Shown here piece by piece: positions 1 through 8,603 of a DNA stretch of 64,000 nucleotides; position 1 is the stretch's first letter; every line of letters begins with the position of its first letter. The notes under the pieces are model-generated. The model did no database searches, had not been told where the DNA came from, and saw nothing but the letters and a program-made list of their open reading frames with translations. Where the stretch lies: contig NZ_ABCP01000008.1 in assembly GCF_000170835.1 (NCBI RefSeq), forward strand, positions 62,001 through 126,000, read 5' to 3'. A program made the translations under genes and the position numbers. Source of the DNA: Marinobacter algicola DG893. Its GTDB lineage: Bacteria; Pseudomonadota; Gammaproteobacteria; Pseudomonadales; Oleiphilaceae.

Positions 1-549
1 GTCAAAGAGAAACGCCGCACTGCCCAGTTCGAACGGCACACCCCAGGTTACGGTCAACTGCCAGTCGTCTGGCGTGTCGAACGCGGTATTGTTTTCAACA
101 TAGTAGGCATTGGTATTGAAGTACTGAAATCCAGGGATGTCCCAGCCCAATCCAAGCCCATACATGTAGTTGTTCGCCTCTACCCCACCATCGAACTCAT
201 ACTGGGTTGCCAGGTAGACGTCTTTAACCGGCCCGAAGCCCAGATCCTGGCCGCTCAGCCAACTCAGGCTCAGGCGGGGCGCGAACTCCCCATAGGTGGA
301 GTCAGCATTACCTGAATCCCCCTGGACCTGATAGCGGTCAATGAAGAAGAACGTATCCCCCCAGTTATGGGCGGTCGCGTTTTCAAAGGTAAACACAGTC
401 GCAGACTCTTTTTGAGAGCCAAAGATTTCATAGTCATCGCTATAAAGCAGCGACACACTGGAACTGCCGAAGAATTTTTCAGCGTGAGCAACCGGAGCAA
501 ACGTGGTGAAAACGCACGCCGCCAGCAGGATTTTTTGCAACAGTTTCAT
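1..549 (-). CDS. Tsx/OmpK-like outer-membrane nucleoside channel (3' end outside window)
   Basis: The first 183 codons are visible; the rest lies beyond the left edge. Residues 1-23 form a signal peptide ending VAHA, so the mature protein starts near EKFFGSS. The exported part is rich in aromatic residues and alternating beta-strand segments (SVSLLYSDDYEIFG, FFFIDRYQ), as in the Tsx/OmpK nucleoside channel family and the related DUF5020 proteins. These let nucleosides or bases through the outer membrane. The ATG at 549 has a GAGAGG ribosome-binding site. The gene starts 70 bases after the purine permease on the same strand, so the two probably form one uptake operon: outer-membrane channel plus inner-membrane permease. 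Substrate specificity is inferred from this neighbourhood only. Confidence 0.65.
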   Translation of the reverse strand, partial: MKLLQKILLAACVFTTFAPVAHAEKFFGSSSVSLLYSDDYEIFGSQKESATVFTFENATAHNWGDTFFFIDRYQVQGDSGNADSTYGEFAPRLSLSWLSGQDLGFGPVKDVYLATQYEFDGGVEANNYMYGLGLGWDIPGFQYFNTNAYYVENNTAFDTPDDWQLTVTWGVPFELGSAAFLFD

Positions 550-566
550 TATTACTACCTCTCGTG

Positions 567-574
567 TTGTTGTT
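567..574 (-). promoter_or_regulatory. AAnAAnAA (Hfq/Crc-like) leader motif of the tsx-like gene
   Basis: Reads AACAACAA on the minus strand, 17 bases before the start codon and just upstream of the GAGAGG ribosome-binding site. It matches the AAnAAnAA pattern bound by Hfq/Crc in Pseudomonas. Function here is inferred. Confidence 0.35.
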
Positions 575-619
575 TTGGGGTAAAACCTCGGGTTTTGGTC
601 AACCATGCGCCTTCTTCCG

Positions 620-1963
620 TCACAGGAAGGCGAACTTGGCGATAAAGATGACACAGAGAACATACAGGCTGACGGATACCTTTTTCCTCTGCCCGGTAAG
701 CAGCTTCAACGTGGCATAGGTAACGAAGCCCAGTGCAATGCCATTGGCGATGGAGAAGGTCAGCGGCATCATCACCACCGTAATGATGGCCGGAATGGTG
801 TCGGTGATGTCCTTCCAGTCGATGTGGGCCATCCCACTCATCATCAACATAGCGACGTATATCAGCGCACCTGCGGTCGCATAGGCCGGGATCATTCCCG
901 CAAGCGGTGCAAAGAAGGTTGCCAGCAGGAACAGCACGCCGACAGTGACGGCCGTCAGACCAGTGCGACCACCGGCGGCCACGCCTGAAGCGCTTTCAAC
1001 ATAGCTCGTTACCGGCGGGCAACCCACAAAAGAGCCCAAGACACTGGATGTACTGTCCGCTTTAAGGGATTTGGAAAGGTTTTCTATCTTGCCGTTCTCG
1101 TCAACCAGGTTTGCACGATGAGCCACCCCCATCAGTGTTCCCGCGGTGTCGAACATGTTCACGAAGAGAAACGCGAGTACAACGCTGATCATGCCCACGT
1201 TCAACGCGCCCGCAATATCCATCGCCAGCCAGGTTGGCCCCAGGCTGGGCGGGAGCGACACAACCCCGCCATATTCCACAAGCCCCATGCTCCAGCCGAT
1301 CCCCGTTACGACGAGCATGCTCAGCAGGATGGCGCCGAAAACGTTGCGGTGGCTGAGTACCGCGATCAGCAAAAAGCAGATGGCAGCCAGCAGTGTCGAA
1401 GGCTCACCAAAAGACCCCATCGTCACCAGCGTCGCAGGGCTGTCGACGACAATGCCCGCCGTCTTCAAGCCAATAAGCCCGAGAAACAGACCAACCCCCG
1501 CCCCCATGGCAAAACGCAGGCTCATCGGAATGCTGTTAAGCAGCCATTCGCGGATTCGCGAGAGGCTCATAATCATAAACAGGATGCCGGAGAGAAAGAC
1601 CGCGCCGAGGGCAACCTGCCAGGTATAGCCCATTTCGCCGACGACGGTGTAGGTAAAAAATGCGTTGAGCCCCATGCCCGGTGCCAGTCCCACCGGCCAG
1701 TTGGCGTAAAACCCCATAAGCAGGCAGCCAAGTGCCGCCCCCAGACAGGTGGCGACGAACGCAGCACCATGATCTAGGCCGGCCGCAGCCATAACATTGG
1801 GGTTAACGAAGATAATGTAGGCCATGGTTACGAAGGTGGTCAGGCCCGCCATCAGCTCAACTTTCACTGAGCTTCCATGCTGACGGAGCTTGAAAATGCG
1901 CTCGAGCCAGTCCGTTCTCGCTAACGCTCCGAGCGAGCGCTTCTGCTGATCGATGTTTTCCAC
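620..1963 (-). CDS. AzgA-type NCS2 purine (adenine/guanine/hypoxanthine) permease
   Basis: Inner-membrane proton symporter of the NCS2 family, AzgA branch, about 447 residues and many hydrophobic segments. Family marks are TFVTMAYIIFVNP in the first membrane segment, the GLAPGMGLNAFFTY motif near residue 95, LFVNMFDTAGTL in the middle and the VGCPPVTSYVESASG motif near residue 310. This branch takes up adenine, guanine or hypoxanthine rather than uracil. I prefer the GTG at 1963, which has GAGGA seven bases upstream, over an in-frame GTG at 1996 without a clear ribosome-binding site. guaD lies next to it on the same strand, so imported guanine can be deaminated directly. A RutR-like operator sits in its promoter region at 2048-2069. 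Confidence 0.85.
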   Translation of the reverse strand: MENIDQQKRSLGALARTDWLERIFKLRQHGSSVKVELMAGLTTFVTMAYIIFVNPNVMAAAGLDHGAAFVATCLGAALGCLLMGFYANWPVGLAPGMGLNAFFTYTVVGEMGYTWQVALGAVFLSGILFMIMSLSRIREWLLNSIPMSLRFAMGAGVGLFLGLIGLKTAGIVVDSPATLVTMGSFGEPSTLLAAICFLLIAVLSHRNVFGAILLSMLVVTGIGWSMGLVEYGGVVSLPPSLGPTWLAMDIAGALNVGMISVVLAFLFVNMFDTAGTLMGVAHRANLVDENGKIENLSKSLKADSTSSVLGSFVGCPPVTSYVESASGVAAGGRTGLTAVTVGVLFLLATFFAPLAGMIPAYATAGALIYVAMLMMSGMAHIDWKDITDTIPAIITVVMMPLTFSIANGIALGFVTYATLKLLTGQRKKVSVSLYVLCVIFIAKFAFL

Positions 1964-1979
1964 AAGGTATTCCTCATCA

Positions 1980-1987
1980 TTGTTGTT
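1980..1987 (-). promoter_or_regulatory. AAnAAnAA (Hfq/Crc-like) leader motif of the purine permease
   Basis: AACAACAA on the minus strand, directly before the GAGGA ribosome-binding site used by the GTG start at 1963. It is the same pattern as in other catabolic leaders of this window. Confidence 0.35.
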
Positions 1988-2047
1988 TTCTATCACCCAG
2001 AGCAGAGCCCTTGAGGCAGGTGATGGCTGGTTTGCCTATATCGGTAT

Positions 2048-2069
2048 TTCCTGACTTATCGGTCAGGAA
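2048..2069. promoter_or_regulatory. RutR-like TetR operator 1 (azgA promoter region)
   Basis: A near-perfect palindrome with core CTGACTTATCGGTCAG (2051-2066), flanked by TTC and GAA. The GAC-N6-GTC geometry equals the known E. coli RutR site, which reads TTGACCA-nn-TGGTCAA. It lies 12 bases downstream of a candidate -10 box for the azgA promoter, where a repressor would block transcription. Confidence 0.65.
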
Positions 2070-2080
2070 CCACAACTCCG

Positions 2081-2108
2081 ATTATGCTTTTGTATACAAC
2101 AATTGCAA
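2081..2108 (-). promoter_or_regulatory. Candidate sigma-70 promoter for azgA/tsx operon
   Basis: On the minus strand, TTGCAA (2108-2103) and CATAAT (2086-2081) are separated by 16 bases, a fair match to -35 and -10 boxes. The palindrome TTGTATACAA (2090-2099) lies in the spacer and could be a second operator. Confidence 0.4.
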
Positions 2109-2229
2109 CAAAATTCTTATAACGATTGTGCACAAGAAGAAAGAAGGACCCGAAGAGGTAGGGTAGAAAGGCTCCAAACCAGGGGTGGGCGTGCCCATCA
2201 TCGGCAACGGGCAGCCCGCCAGTGGCATG

Positions 2230-3531
2230 CTATCGACGGTGAACGGACGCGCCCGCGCTGAAGGTTTCCTTCACCACGCGGTCATCCCCAAGAATCATGA
2301 GGGCAAACAGTGTTTCCTCCAGACTCTTGGAATGCTTCAGGCGGTAGCTGACCAGAGGCGTGGCCTCATAATCCAGCACCACAAAGTCCGCCTCTTTCCC
2401 GGCCTGCAGGCTGCCAATCCTGTCATCAAGGTAGAGAGACCGGGCTCCGCCCAGTGTCGCCAGGTAAAAGGCTTTGAAAGGATCCAGCTTCTGCCCCTGC
2501 AGTTGCAGCACCTTATACGCCTCATTAAGGCTTTGAAGCTGTGAAAAACTGGTACCCGCCCCTACATCCGTACCCAGGCCAACGCGCACCCCATGCGACT
2601 CCAGGTGCGCCAGGTCGAGCAACCCACTGCCAAGGAAAAGGTTCGACGTCGGGCAAAAGGCAACCGCCGAGCCAGTGTCACCCAAACGCCTGCATTCGTC
2701 GTCATGCAAGTGAACACCGTGCGCAAACACTGACCGTTCGCCAATCAGGCCATGGTGGTCGTATACATCGAGGTAACCATCCCGTTCCGGAAACAGCTCT
2801 TTGACCCACTCAATCTCCTGTCGGTTCTCGGAAATGTGGGTGTGCATGTACAAGCCCTGGAATTCCTTGAAGAGCTTGCCTGCGAGCTCGAGCTGCTCGT
2901 TGGAACTCGTCGGTGCAAATCGGGGCGTCACCGCATAGGACAAACGGCCCTTTCCATGCCAACGCTCAATAAGCTCCTTGCTGTCCGCGTAGCCGGATTC
3001 CGCTGTATCCACCAGGTAGTCCGGAGCACAACGGTCCATCAGCACCTTGCCCGCAATCATCCGCAGGTTGAGTTTGGACGCGCGCTCGAAAAAGGCATCC
3101 ACTGACTGCTTATGGACGGTTCCGAAAACCAGAGCCGTCGTCGTTCCGTTTCTCAGCAGTTCGCGGAGAAAGATGTCGGCCTGGGCGTGAGCGTGCCGGG
3201 AATCATCAAACTGCCCCTCACAGGGAAAGGTGTAGGTTTCCAGCCAGTCCAGCAACTGAGCGCCATAGGAGCCGATGATTCCTACCTGCGGGTAATGGAT
3301 ATGGGTATCGACGAAGCCCGGTGTTATCAGGGCATTCTCGTAGTGAACGACCTCAACCTCAGGAGACAGCGATGGTAACACGCTTTCCGCCCTGCCCACC
3401 TCGACGACCATGCCGTCCTCGACCACCAACAGGCCGTCTTCAAAATACTCATAGGAACGTTCCGCACCCACCACGCCCGGGTCGGCGATGCAGTGGAAAA
3501 CAGAGGCACGGTAGGCTTTGCACTGGGACAT
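2230..3531 (-). CDS. guaD: Guanine deaminase
   Basis: Zinc-dependent amidohydrolase that turns guanine into xanthine and ammonia in the cytoplasm. The protein is 433 residues, close to the E. coli GuaD length. Metal ligands are visible in PGFVDTHIHYPQ (His77 and His79), in the MHTHISEN stretch, in the FAHGVHL stretch and in GLGTDVGAGTS, which supplies the last Asp. The ATG at 3531 is chosen over an in-frame GTG two codons upstream because GAGAGTG is better spaced to it. Its product xanthine is the substrate of the xanthine dehydrogenase encoded 1.2 kb to the right. It has its own promoter and operator. Confidence 0.93.
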   Translation of the reverse strand: MSQCKAYRASVFHCIADPGVVGAERSYEYFEDGLLVVEDGMVVEVGRAESVLPSLSPEVEVVHYENALITPGFVDTHIHYPQVGIIGSYGAQLLDWLETYTFPCEGQFDDSRHAHAQADIFLRELLRNGTTTALVFGTVHKQSVDAFFERASKLNLRMIAGKVLMDRCAPDYLVDTAESGYADSKELIERWHGKGRLSYAVTPRFAPTSSNEQLELAGKLFKEFQGLYMHTHISENRQEIEWVKELFPERDGYLDVYDHHGLIGERSVFAHGVHLHDDECRRLGDTGSAVAFCPTSNLFLGSGLLDLAHLESHGVRVGLGTDVGAGTSFSQLQSLNEAYKVLQLQGQKLDPFKAFYLATLGGARSLYLDDRIGSLQAGKEADFVVLDYEATPLVSYRLKHSKSLEETLFALMILGDDRVVKETFSAGASVHRR

Positions 3532-3599
3532 GGTCACTCTCGTCAGTTTTGTTGTCGCATTGGTTTTGTTCGCGACGATTGGATTGCGTGTCTCAGAGA

Positions 3600-3628
3600 A
3601 ATTTAAACAGGATTGGTAGCTCGGTCAA
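3600..3628 (-). promoter_or_regulatory. Candidate sigma-70 promoter for guaD
   Basis: On the minus strand, TTGACC (3628-3623) is followed after 17 bases by TAAATT (3605-3600). Operator 2 lies immediately upstream of the -35 box, and the TTGACC itself contains an extra operator half-site. Confidence 0.45.
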
Positions 3629-3635
3629 TAAAAAA

Positions 3636-3651
3636 CTGACCAATAAGTCAG
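3636..3651. promoter_or_regulatory. RutR-like TetR operator 2 (guaD promoter region)
   Basis: CTGACCAATAAGTCAG. Its reverse complement CTGACTTATTGGTCAG differs from operator 1 at one of 16 positions. It sits between guaD and the 3' end of the TetR gene, just upstream of the guaD -35 box. Confidence 0.65.
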
Positions 3652-3720
3652 GAAATTTTCATGGCCGAGAGCCGTCGATGGCATACGACGGCGGTATGCC
3701 AGGCACTTTGGAGTCAGGAG

Positions 3721-4407
3721 CTAGGGCGCGAGGCCGCAACCGCGCAGAATGACAGACGTCAGGAAATCCGCGGCGTGCTGAAAGTCACTTTCGGTGTATT
3801 CGCTCTTGTCCTCAATCGCGAGAATCTGCACCTGGAAGTCAGCGTAGTGTTGCGTGGATGACCAAATCAGGAGGATGAGTTGCACCGGATCGACGGGCGC
3901 CATTCGCCCCGCGTCTATCCACTGCTGAATCACACCCGCTCGCGCCTGCACCCACTCCCGCATGGTCGTGGACAGATGATCCTTGAGGACCGGCGCGCCC
4001 TGAATGATCTCCAATGCGAACAGGCGCGATGCCAGGGGGTGAGTCCTGGACAGCTCTACCTTGGCGTGAATAAAACTGGCCAGGGTCGTGGCGGGGTCGT
4101 CTTCTGGCTGTATCTTCGAGAACATCTCGTTCCACCGCCCCATGATGTCATCCATCAACGCGTAGTAGATGCGCTTTTTATTGCTGAAATAGTAAAGCAC
4201 GTTGGATTTCGGCAGGCCCGCCCTATCCGCAATTTTCTGAACGGTGGTTGCTCCGAAGCCGTTCTGGGAAAACTCCTTTTCCGCGGCCATCAGAATACGC
4301 TCACGATTGCGCTCACGGATTCGGCCCGGGCGCACTTTCTTGCGCTTGTCGCCTGATGACGTTGTTCGCTTCGTTTCGGGGGAGTCTGGTTCGATTTGAC
4401 GGGTCAT
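3721..4407 (-). CDS. RutR-like TetR-family regulator of purine genes
   Basis: About 228 residues. The N-terminal helix-turn-helix covers roughly residues 30-80, with RERILMAAEKEFSQNGFGATTVQKIADRAGLPKSNVLYYFSNK, here named only by its ends RERIL and YYFSNK. The rest is the YcdC/RutR type of ligand-binding domain (HPLASRLFALEIIQGAP, WSSTQHYADF). E. coli RutR senses pyrimidines; the setting here suggests a purine-derived ligand such as xanthine or urate, which is inference. The ATG at 4407 gives a length near that of RutR (212); an in-frame TTG at 4470 would add 21 residues. The gene is divergent from xdhA with an operator between them, so it is probably autoregulated. Confidence 0.8.
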   Translation of the reverse strand: MTRQIEPDSPETKRTTSSGDKRKKVRPGRIRERNRERILMAAEKEFSQNGFGATTVQKIADRAGLPKSNVLYYFSNKKRIYYALMDDIMGRWNEMFSKIQPEDDPATTLASFIHAKVELSRTHPLASRLFALEIIQGAPVLKDHLSTTMREWVQARAGVIQQWIDAGRMAPVDPVQLILLIWSSTQHYADFQVQILAIEDKSEYTESDFQHAADFLTSVILRGCGLAP

Positions 4408-4497
4408 GGTGTCGGATAGCTTCAGGTTGGAACGTCGAGGCTCCGACGATAGCCGATCTCTGTGCGGCAATCAAAGGAATAGTCTCCACATAAAAAA

Positions 4498-4514
4498 CTG
4501 GACTATTTGGTCAG
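4498..4514. promoter_or_regulatory. RutR-like TetR operator 3 (tetR/xdhA divergent region)
   Basis: Contains GAC-N6-GTC when read on the minus strand (CTGACCAAATAGTCCAG). The flanks AATTTC before and TTTTTTAT after are identical to those of operator 2. It lies between the divergent tetR and xdhA genes and overlaps the candidate xdhA -35 box. Confidence 0.6.
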
Positions 4515-4534
4515 GAAATTGTAAAAAGAATAAC
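4507..4534 (+). promoter_or_regulatory. Candidate promoter for xdh genes
   Basis: TTGGTC (4507-4512) and AATAAC (4529-4534) with a 16-base spacer. The -35 box overlaps operator 3. The match to consensus is moderate. Confidence 0.3.
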
Positions 4535-4686
4535 GGGCCCATGTGACTTTTGGCATCCGTGATGCGGCATCGCCTGTGCAACTACTGAAATCAATCAAGG
4601 GCTTACGCCAATGACTCTGATGCTCAGTCTTAACAAAGAGAAAAGCAGAAAGAGCCCGGCGCAAGTGCAGAAGAGCGGGAAAATTT

Positions 4687-5286
4687 GTGATCAGATTCTA
4701 CTTGAACGGCCAACTACAAAAACTCAACCAAGTCGACCCGAATCTAAGCATCCTCGACTGGCTGCGCACCAGGAAGCGACTGACGGGCACCAAGGAAGGC
4801 TGCGCATCGGGCGACTGCGGGGCTTGCACCGTGGTGATCGGCTCGCCCGACCCTGAGCAATCCGGACAGCTCCGCTACGACAGCGTGAACAGCTGCATCG
4901 CGCTCGTCGGAAGCCTGCATGGCAAACACCTGGTGACCGTCGACGCGCTGACCCAGGAGCCAGCTCACCCGGTACAGAAAGAGATGGTGGAGTGTCACGG
5001 AGCCCAGTGCGGCTTCTGCACGCCGGGCATCATCATGTCACTGTTTGCCCTACATACAGAAAGCGCGGCGAATGGTTCCATACCCGACGACGAGGCCTTA
5101 TTGGAGGCGCTGTCGGGCAACCTTTGCCGCTGCACGGGCTACCGCCCAATCATCGAAGCCGGGCGTCGGGCGTGTGTGCAAACCTGGGAGCCCGGCACCG
5201 GTAACGCCGTTCTGAGCCGAAGCAGTGCGCTCAGCGGCCCGAACGGCGCGACCCCGAACAACCCCGCACCGGGCCTGGCGGCATAG
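4687..5286 (+). CDS. xdhA: Xanthine dehydrogenase small subunit, 2Fe-2S part (XdhA N-terminal half)
   Basis: Electron-transfer part of xanthine dehydrogenase, 199 residues. The plant-type 2Fe-2S centre uses Cys39, Cys44, Cys47 (GCASGDCGACT) and Cys70. The second centre uses Cys103, Cys106-region CHGAQCGFC (Cys108, Cys111) and Cys147/Cys149 in GNLCRCTGYRP. In Pseudomonas-type XdhA this domain continues into the FAD domain in one chain of about 480 residues. Here it stops at 5286, and the FAD domain follows in another frame, overlapping by 62 bases. The last ~40 residues are proline- and glycine-rich linker without conserved features. The GTG start has only a weak ribosome-binding site. Either the subunit is truly split, or there is a frameshift near 5225-5330. 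Confidence 0.85.
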   Translation: MIRFYLNGQLQKLNQVDPNLSILDWLRTRKRLTGTKEGCASGDCGACTVVIGSPDPEQSGQLRYDSVNSCIALVGSLHGKHLVTVDALTQEPAHPVQKEMVECHGAQCGFCTPGIIMSLFALHTESAANGSIPDDEALLEALSGNLCRCTGYRPIIEAGRRACVQTWEPGTGNAVLSRSSALSGPNGATPNNPAPGLAA

Positions 5287-6244
5287 CCTGGCTGCAGGAC
5301 CCCGAAATGATCGCCGACTGTTAAGCGCGCAGAATACGGCTGGCGAACTCACCGACGATCACGGCTACCGATACGACGCACCAGTCTCTCTTGAGGCGCT
5401 GCGTGGGCTGTGCCATCAGTTTCCCAAGGCAAGGTTGATTGCCGGCGGCACCGACCTGGCTCTTGAAATCACCCAACAGCTCAAAGACCTTGATCACCTG
5501 ATTGGTCTGGGTGGCGTCGAGGAGTTGCAGGTGATCAACGAGGATGAAGACGGGATCTATATCGGAGCCGGCGTCACCTACCGTGCCATGTTCCATAAGC
5601 TCGAGGAGCGTTGGCCGCACTTCGGGCCGATGCTGGAGCGCCTGGGTTCACGCCAGATCCGCAACCGCGGGACGGTCGGGGGCAATATCGGGAACGCGTC
5701 ACCCATCGGAGACATGCCTCCGGCACTGATCGCACTGGGGGCAGAGCTCGATCTGGACAGCGTTGATGGTACCCGGCGCCTGCCCCTGGAGGATTTCTTC
5801 CACGGCTATAAGCAGACCGACCTTCAGCCTCACGAGTTCATTCGGGGCACCTGGATCCCCAACCCGGCACCTGACGAAAACCTGTTCATCTACAAAGTCT
5901 CCAAGCGAATTGATGACGACATTTCCGCGGTGCTGGGTGCCTTTTGGTTCAAGCGCGACGGCGAAACCATTAAGGACTGCCGCCTGGCCTTTGGCGGGAT
6001 GGCAGCCACGCCAAAGCGGGCCAGTGGTGCCGAAGCGGCACTTCGAGGACAGCCCTGGAATGCAGACACGGTTGCAGCCGCTATTGCCGCACTGGAACTC
6101 GAATTTGAACCCATGACAGACGTGCGGGGGTCCGCAGCCTATCGCCTGCAGGTAGCCGGCAACCTGCTGCGCCGCGCGTTTTTGGAGAGCACTCAAGACA
6201 CCACAACAACAAACCAGCCCCTCATGGTGACTGACTATGCGTAA
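5225..6244 (+). CDS. xdhA: Xanthine dehydrogenase FAD-binding part (XdhA C-terminal half, out of frame)
   Basis: Carries the FAD domain of the molybdenum hydroxylase family: ARLIAGGTDLALE near residue 70, GTVGGNIGNASPIGDMPP near residue 145, and the C-terminal CO-dehydrogenase flavoprotein part (KRIDDDISAVLGAF, AFGGMAATPKRA). The closest architecture known to me is the second half of Pseudomonas XdhA. The only start before the domain is a GTG at 5225 inside the 2Fe-2S ORF, without a good ribosome-binding site; the first ~45 residues are not FAD-domain-like. Read in the third frame, 5223-5324 also gives plausible linker (IAWLQDPEMIADC), so two single-base losses could have split a once continuous gene. 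xdhB overlaps its end by 8 bases. Confidence 0.8.
   Translation: MRSAARTARPRTTPHRAWRHSLAAGPRNDRRLLSAQNTAGELTDDHGYRYDAPVSLEALRGLCHQFPKARLIAGGTDLALEITQQLKDLDHLIGLGGVEELQVINEDEDGIYIGAGVTYRAMFHKLEERWPHFGPMLERLGSRQIRNRGTVGGNIGNASPIGDMPPALIALGAELDLDSVDGTRRLPLEDFFHGYKQTDLQPHEFIRGTWIPNPAPDENLFIYKVSKRIDDDISAVLGAFWFKRDGETIKDCRLAFGGMAATPKRASGAEAALRGQPWNADTVAAAIAALELEFEPMTDVRGSAAYRLQVAGNLLRRAFLESTQDTTTTNQPLMVTDYA
6205..6212 (+). promoter_or_regulatory. AAnAAnAA motif upstream of xdhB
   Basis: AACAACAA, 25 bases before the xdhB ATG and inside the last codons of the FAD ORF. It could be a chance match because it lies in coding sequence. Confidence 0.2.
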
Positions 6245-8603
6245 ACTACCTCCCAATATTCCGCGGCCCACCACAACGGCGAAAGGGCTGACAGGCACCC
6301 AGGCGTTTCACGACAGCGCCTGGAAGCACGTTCGTGGACAGGCACGCTATATAGATGACCTCCCCGAGCCCGCAGAACTCCTGCACGCGGCCGTTGGCCA
6401 GAGCGAGCACGCCCACGCTCGCATCACCGCCATGGATCTCAGCGAGGTCTGGGCCTATCCCGGCGTTGTCTCGGTCATGACCGTCGAGGACGTGCCCGGC
6501 CATACCGATATCGGGCCGGTCTTTCCTGGCGATCCGGTTCTGGCCGGGGATGTGGTCGAACATGTGGGCCAACCGTTGTTTGCCGTTGCGGCAACGAGTC
6601 ATCGCGCGGCCCGCCAGGCGGCCCGACTTGCGAAGGTCAGCTATGAGCCCCTTCCTACGGCGTTGACCGCGGAGGCCGCGCTTGATCAGCAGTTGTTCGT
6701 GCGTCCCAGCCATACCCAGCTGAGGGGCGACCCGGATAAAGCACTGGCCGAAGCGCCAAATCGCCTGCAGGCCCAGATGCACGTTGGCGGACAGGAGCAT
6801 TTCTACCTGGAGGGACAAGCGTGCCTGGTAGAGCCTACCGAAGACGCAGGCGTGTTTGTTCATACCTCCAGCCAGCATCCGTCCGAGGTGCAAAAGCTGG
6901 TGGCCGAAGTTCTTGACCTCCCCATTCATGAAGTCCAGGTGGAAGTACGGCGCATGGGTGGCGGGTTCGGCGGCAAGGAAACCCAGGCCGCACCGCTAGC
7001 CTGTATCTCGGCCCTGCTTGCCCGACGCACCGGGCGGCCCGTTAAATACCGGATGGCGCGCTACGATGACATGGTACAAACGGGCAAGCGACACGATTTT
7101 TTCAACACCTACGACATTGGCTTCGATAACGAGGGTGTTCTGCGGGGTGCCGACATCATGGTGGCTGGCCGCTGTGGCTTTTCGCCGGACCTTTCCGATG
7201 CCATCGTCGACCGCGCGATGTTTCATTCCGACAATGCCTATAGCCTGGGGCAGGCACGGGTCGTTGGCCACCGCTGCAAAACCCATACGGTTTCCAATAC
7301 CGCCTTCCGCGGCTTCGGTGGCCCCCAGGGCATGATGATCATTGAGCGGGCGATGGACGATATCGCCCGCCATCTCGGCATGGATCCGCTGGATGTCCGC
7401 AAGCGCAACCTGTACGGGCCTGGCCGTGATGTGACCCACTATGGTCAAACCATCGAGCAACACGTATTGCCAGACCTGATCGACACGCTCGAGGCCAGCT
7501 CAGACTACCGTCAGCGTCGTACCGAGATTTCCAGGTTCAACAAAGAGAACTCGGTACTGAAACGGGGCTTGGCCCTGACGCCGGTGAAGTTCGGCATTTC
7601 GTTCACGGCGAAGCACCTCAATCAGGCTGGCGCACTGGTGCACGTTTACACCGACGGCAGCATTCATCTTAATCACGGCGGCACCGAAATGGGCCAGGGG
7701 CTTTACATCAAGGTAGCCCAGGTCGTGGCCGCGGCCTTCCAGGTCGACCTGGACCGGGTAAAAGTCTCCGCGACCCGGACCGACAAGGTACCCAACACCT
7801 CACCAACCGCCGCCTCCTCGGGTACCGACCTGAATGGCATGGCTGCCCTGGATGCCTGCGAAAAAATCAAACAGCGTCTGGTTGAGTTTGCTGCCGAAAC
7901 CTATGGCGTGAGCGCGGACTCGGTCCGGTTCGAAAACAATCAGGTCCTTGTCGGCGAGCAGCAGTTCGGCTGGGCGGAGTTCGTGCAACAGGCCTACATG
8001 GCGCGGGTTTCGTTGTCTTCCAACGGGTTCTACAGCACTCCCAAGATTCACTATGACCGTGGAACCGGCCAGGGCCGGCCCTTCCTGTATTACGCCAACG
8101 GGGCTGCCTGCGCAGAGGTGGTGGTTGATACCCTCACCGGAGAGTACAAGACCATGCGGGTGGACATCCTCCACGACGTGGGACAGTCGCTGAATCCGGC
8201 CGTGGACATTGGCCAGATTGAAGGCGGCTTTGTTCAGGGCATGGGCTGGCTCACCACCGAAGAGTTGGTATACAGCGACGAAGGCCGGCTGTTGTCCAAC
8301 GGCCCGGCGACCTACAAAATCCCGGCGGTCTCCGACGCGCCACCGGATTTCCGGGTGGCCCTGTTGCCTCATAGCCCCAACCGGGAAGCCACCGTATTCC
8401 GTTCAAAGGCCGTGGGCGAGCCGCCCCTCATGCTGGGCATGGCCGTATGGTCTGCCCTGCGTGACGCCGTTTCGAGCGTGGCGGACTATCGCTACAGCCC
8501 GCCCCTGGATACGCCTGCGACACCAGAGCGGGTGCTCCAGGCTGTCACAGCAACCGAGCGCTGGGTAGCAGCGCAGGGGGAACCGTCATGCAAGAACGCC
8601 TGA
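6237..8603 (+). CDS. xdhB: Xanthine dehydrogenase large, molybdopterin-binding subunit
   Basis: Catalytic subunit that hydroxylates hypoxanthine and xanthine, ending at urate; 788 residues, normal for XdhB. The N-terminal a/b hammerhead domain (GTQAFHDSAWKHVRGQARYIDD) is followed by molybdopterin motifs GGGFGGKETQ (near residue 240), NTAFRGFGGPQGM (near 355), GGTEMGQGLY (near 480) and GGFVQGMGW (near 665). The VGEPPLMLG motif near residue 723 supplies the catalytic Glu. Start ATG 6237 overlaps the FAD ORF by 8 bases, and the stop lies inside xdhC, so the xdh genes are translationally coupled. An AACAACAA motif lies 25 bases before the start. Confidence 0.95.
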   Translation: MRKLPPNIPRPTTTAKGLTGTQAFHDSAWKHVRGQARYIDDLPEPAELLHAAVGQSEHAHARITAMDLSEVWAYPGVVSVMTVEDVPGHTDIGPVFPGDPVLAGDVVEHVGQPLFAVAATSHRAARQAARLAKVSYEPLPTALTAEAALDQQLFVRPSHTQLRGDPDKALAEAPNRLQAQMHVGGQEHFYLEGQACLVEPTEDAGVFVHTSSQHPSEVQKLVAEVLDLPIHEVQVEVRRMGGGFGGKETQAAPLACISALLARRTGRPVKYRMARYDDMVQTGKRHDFFNTYDIGFDNEGVLRGADIMVAGRCGFSPDLSDAIVDRAMFHSDNAYSLGQARVVGHRCKTHTVSNTAFRGFGGPQGMMIIERAMDDIARHLGMDPLDVRKRNLYGPGRDVTHYGQTIEQHVLPDLIDTLEASSDYRQRRTEISRFNKENSVLKRGLALTPVKFGISFTAKHLNQAGALVHVYTDGSIHLNHGGTEMGQGLYIKVAQVVAAAFQVDLDRVKVSATRTDKVPNTSPTAASSGTDLNGMAALDACEKIKQRLVEFAAETYGVSADSVRFENNQVLVGEQQFGWAEFVQQAYMARVSLSSNGFYSTPKIHYDRGTGQGRPFLYYANGAACAEVVVDTLTGEYKTMRVDILHDVGQSLNPAVDIGQIEGGFVQGMGWLTTEELVYSDEGRLLSNGPATYKIPAVSDAPPDFRVALLPHSPNREATVFRSKAVGEPPLMLGMAVWSALRDAVSSVADYRYSPPLDTPATPERVLQAVTATERWVAAQGEPSCKNA

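Noticed and set aside
605..988. Plus-strand ORF inside azgA
   Set aside because: Antisense to a clear permease, His/Asp-rich, no domain.
4611..4856. 81-codon ORF overlapping the start of xdhA
   Set aside because: Different frame from the clear 2Fe-2S protein, composition without a fold signal, ends inside xdhA.
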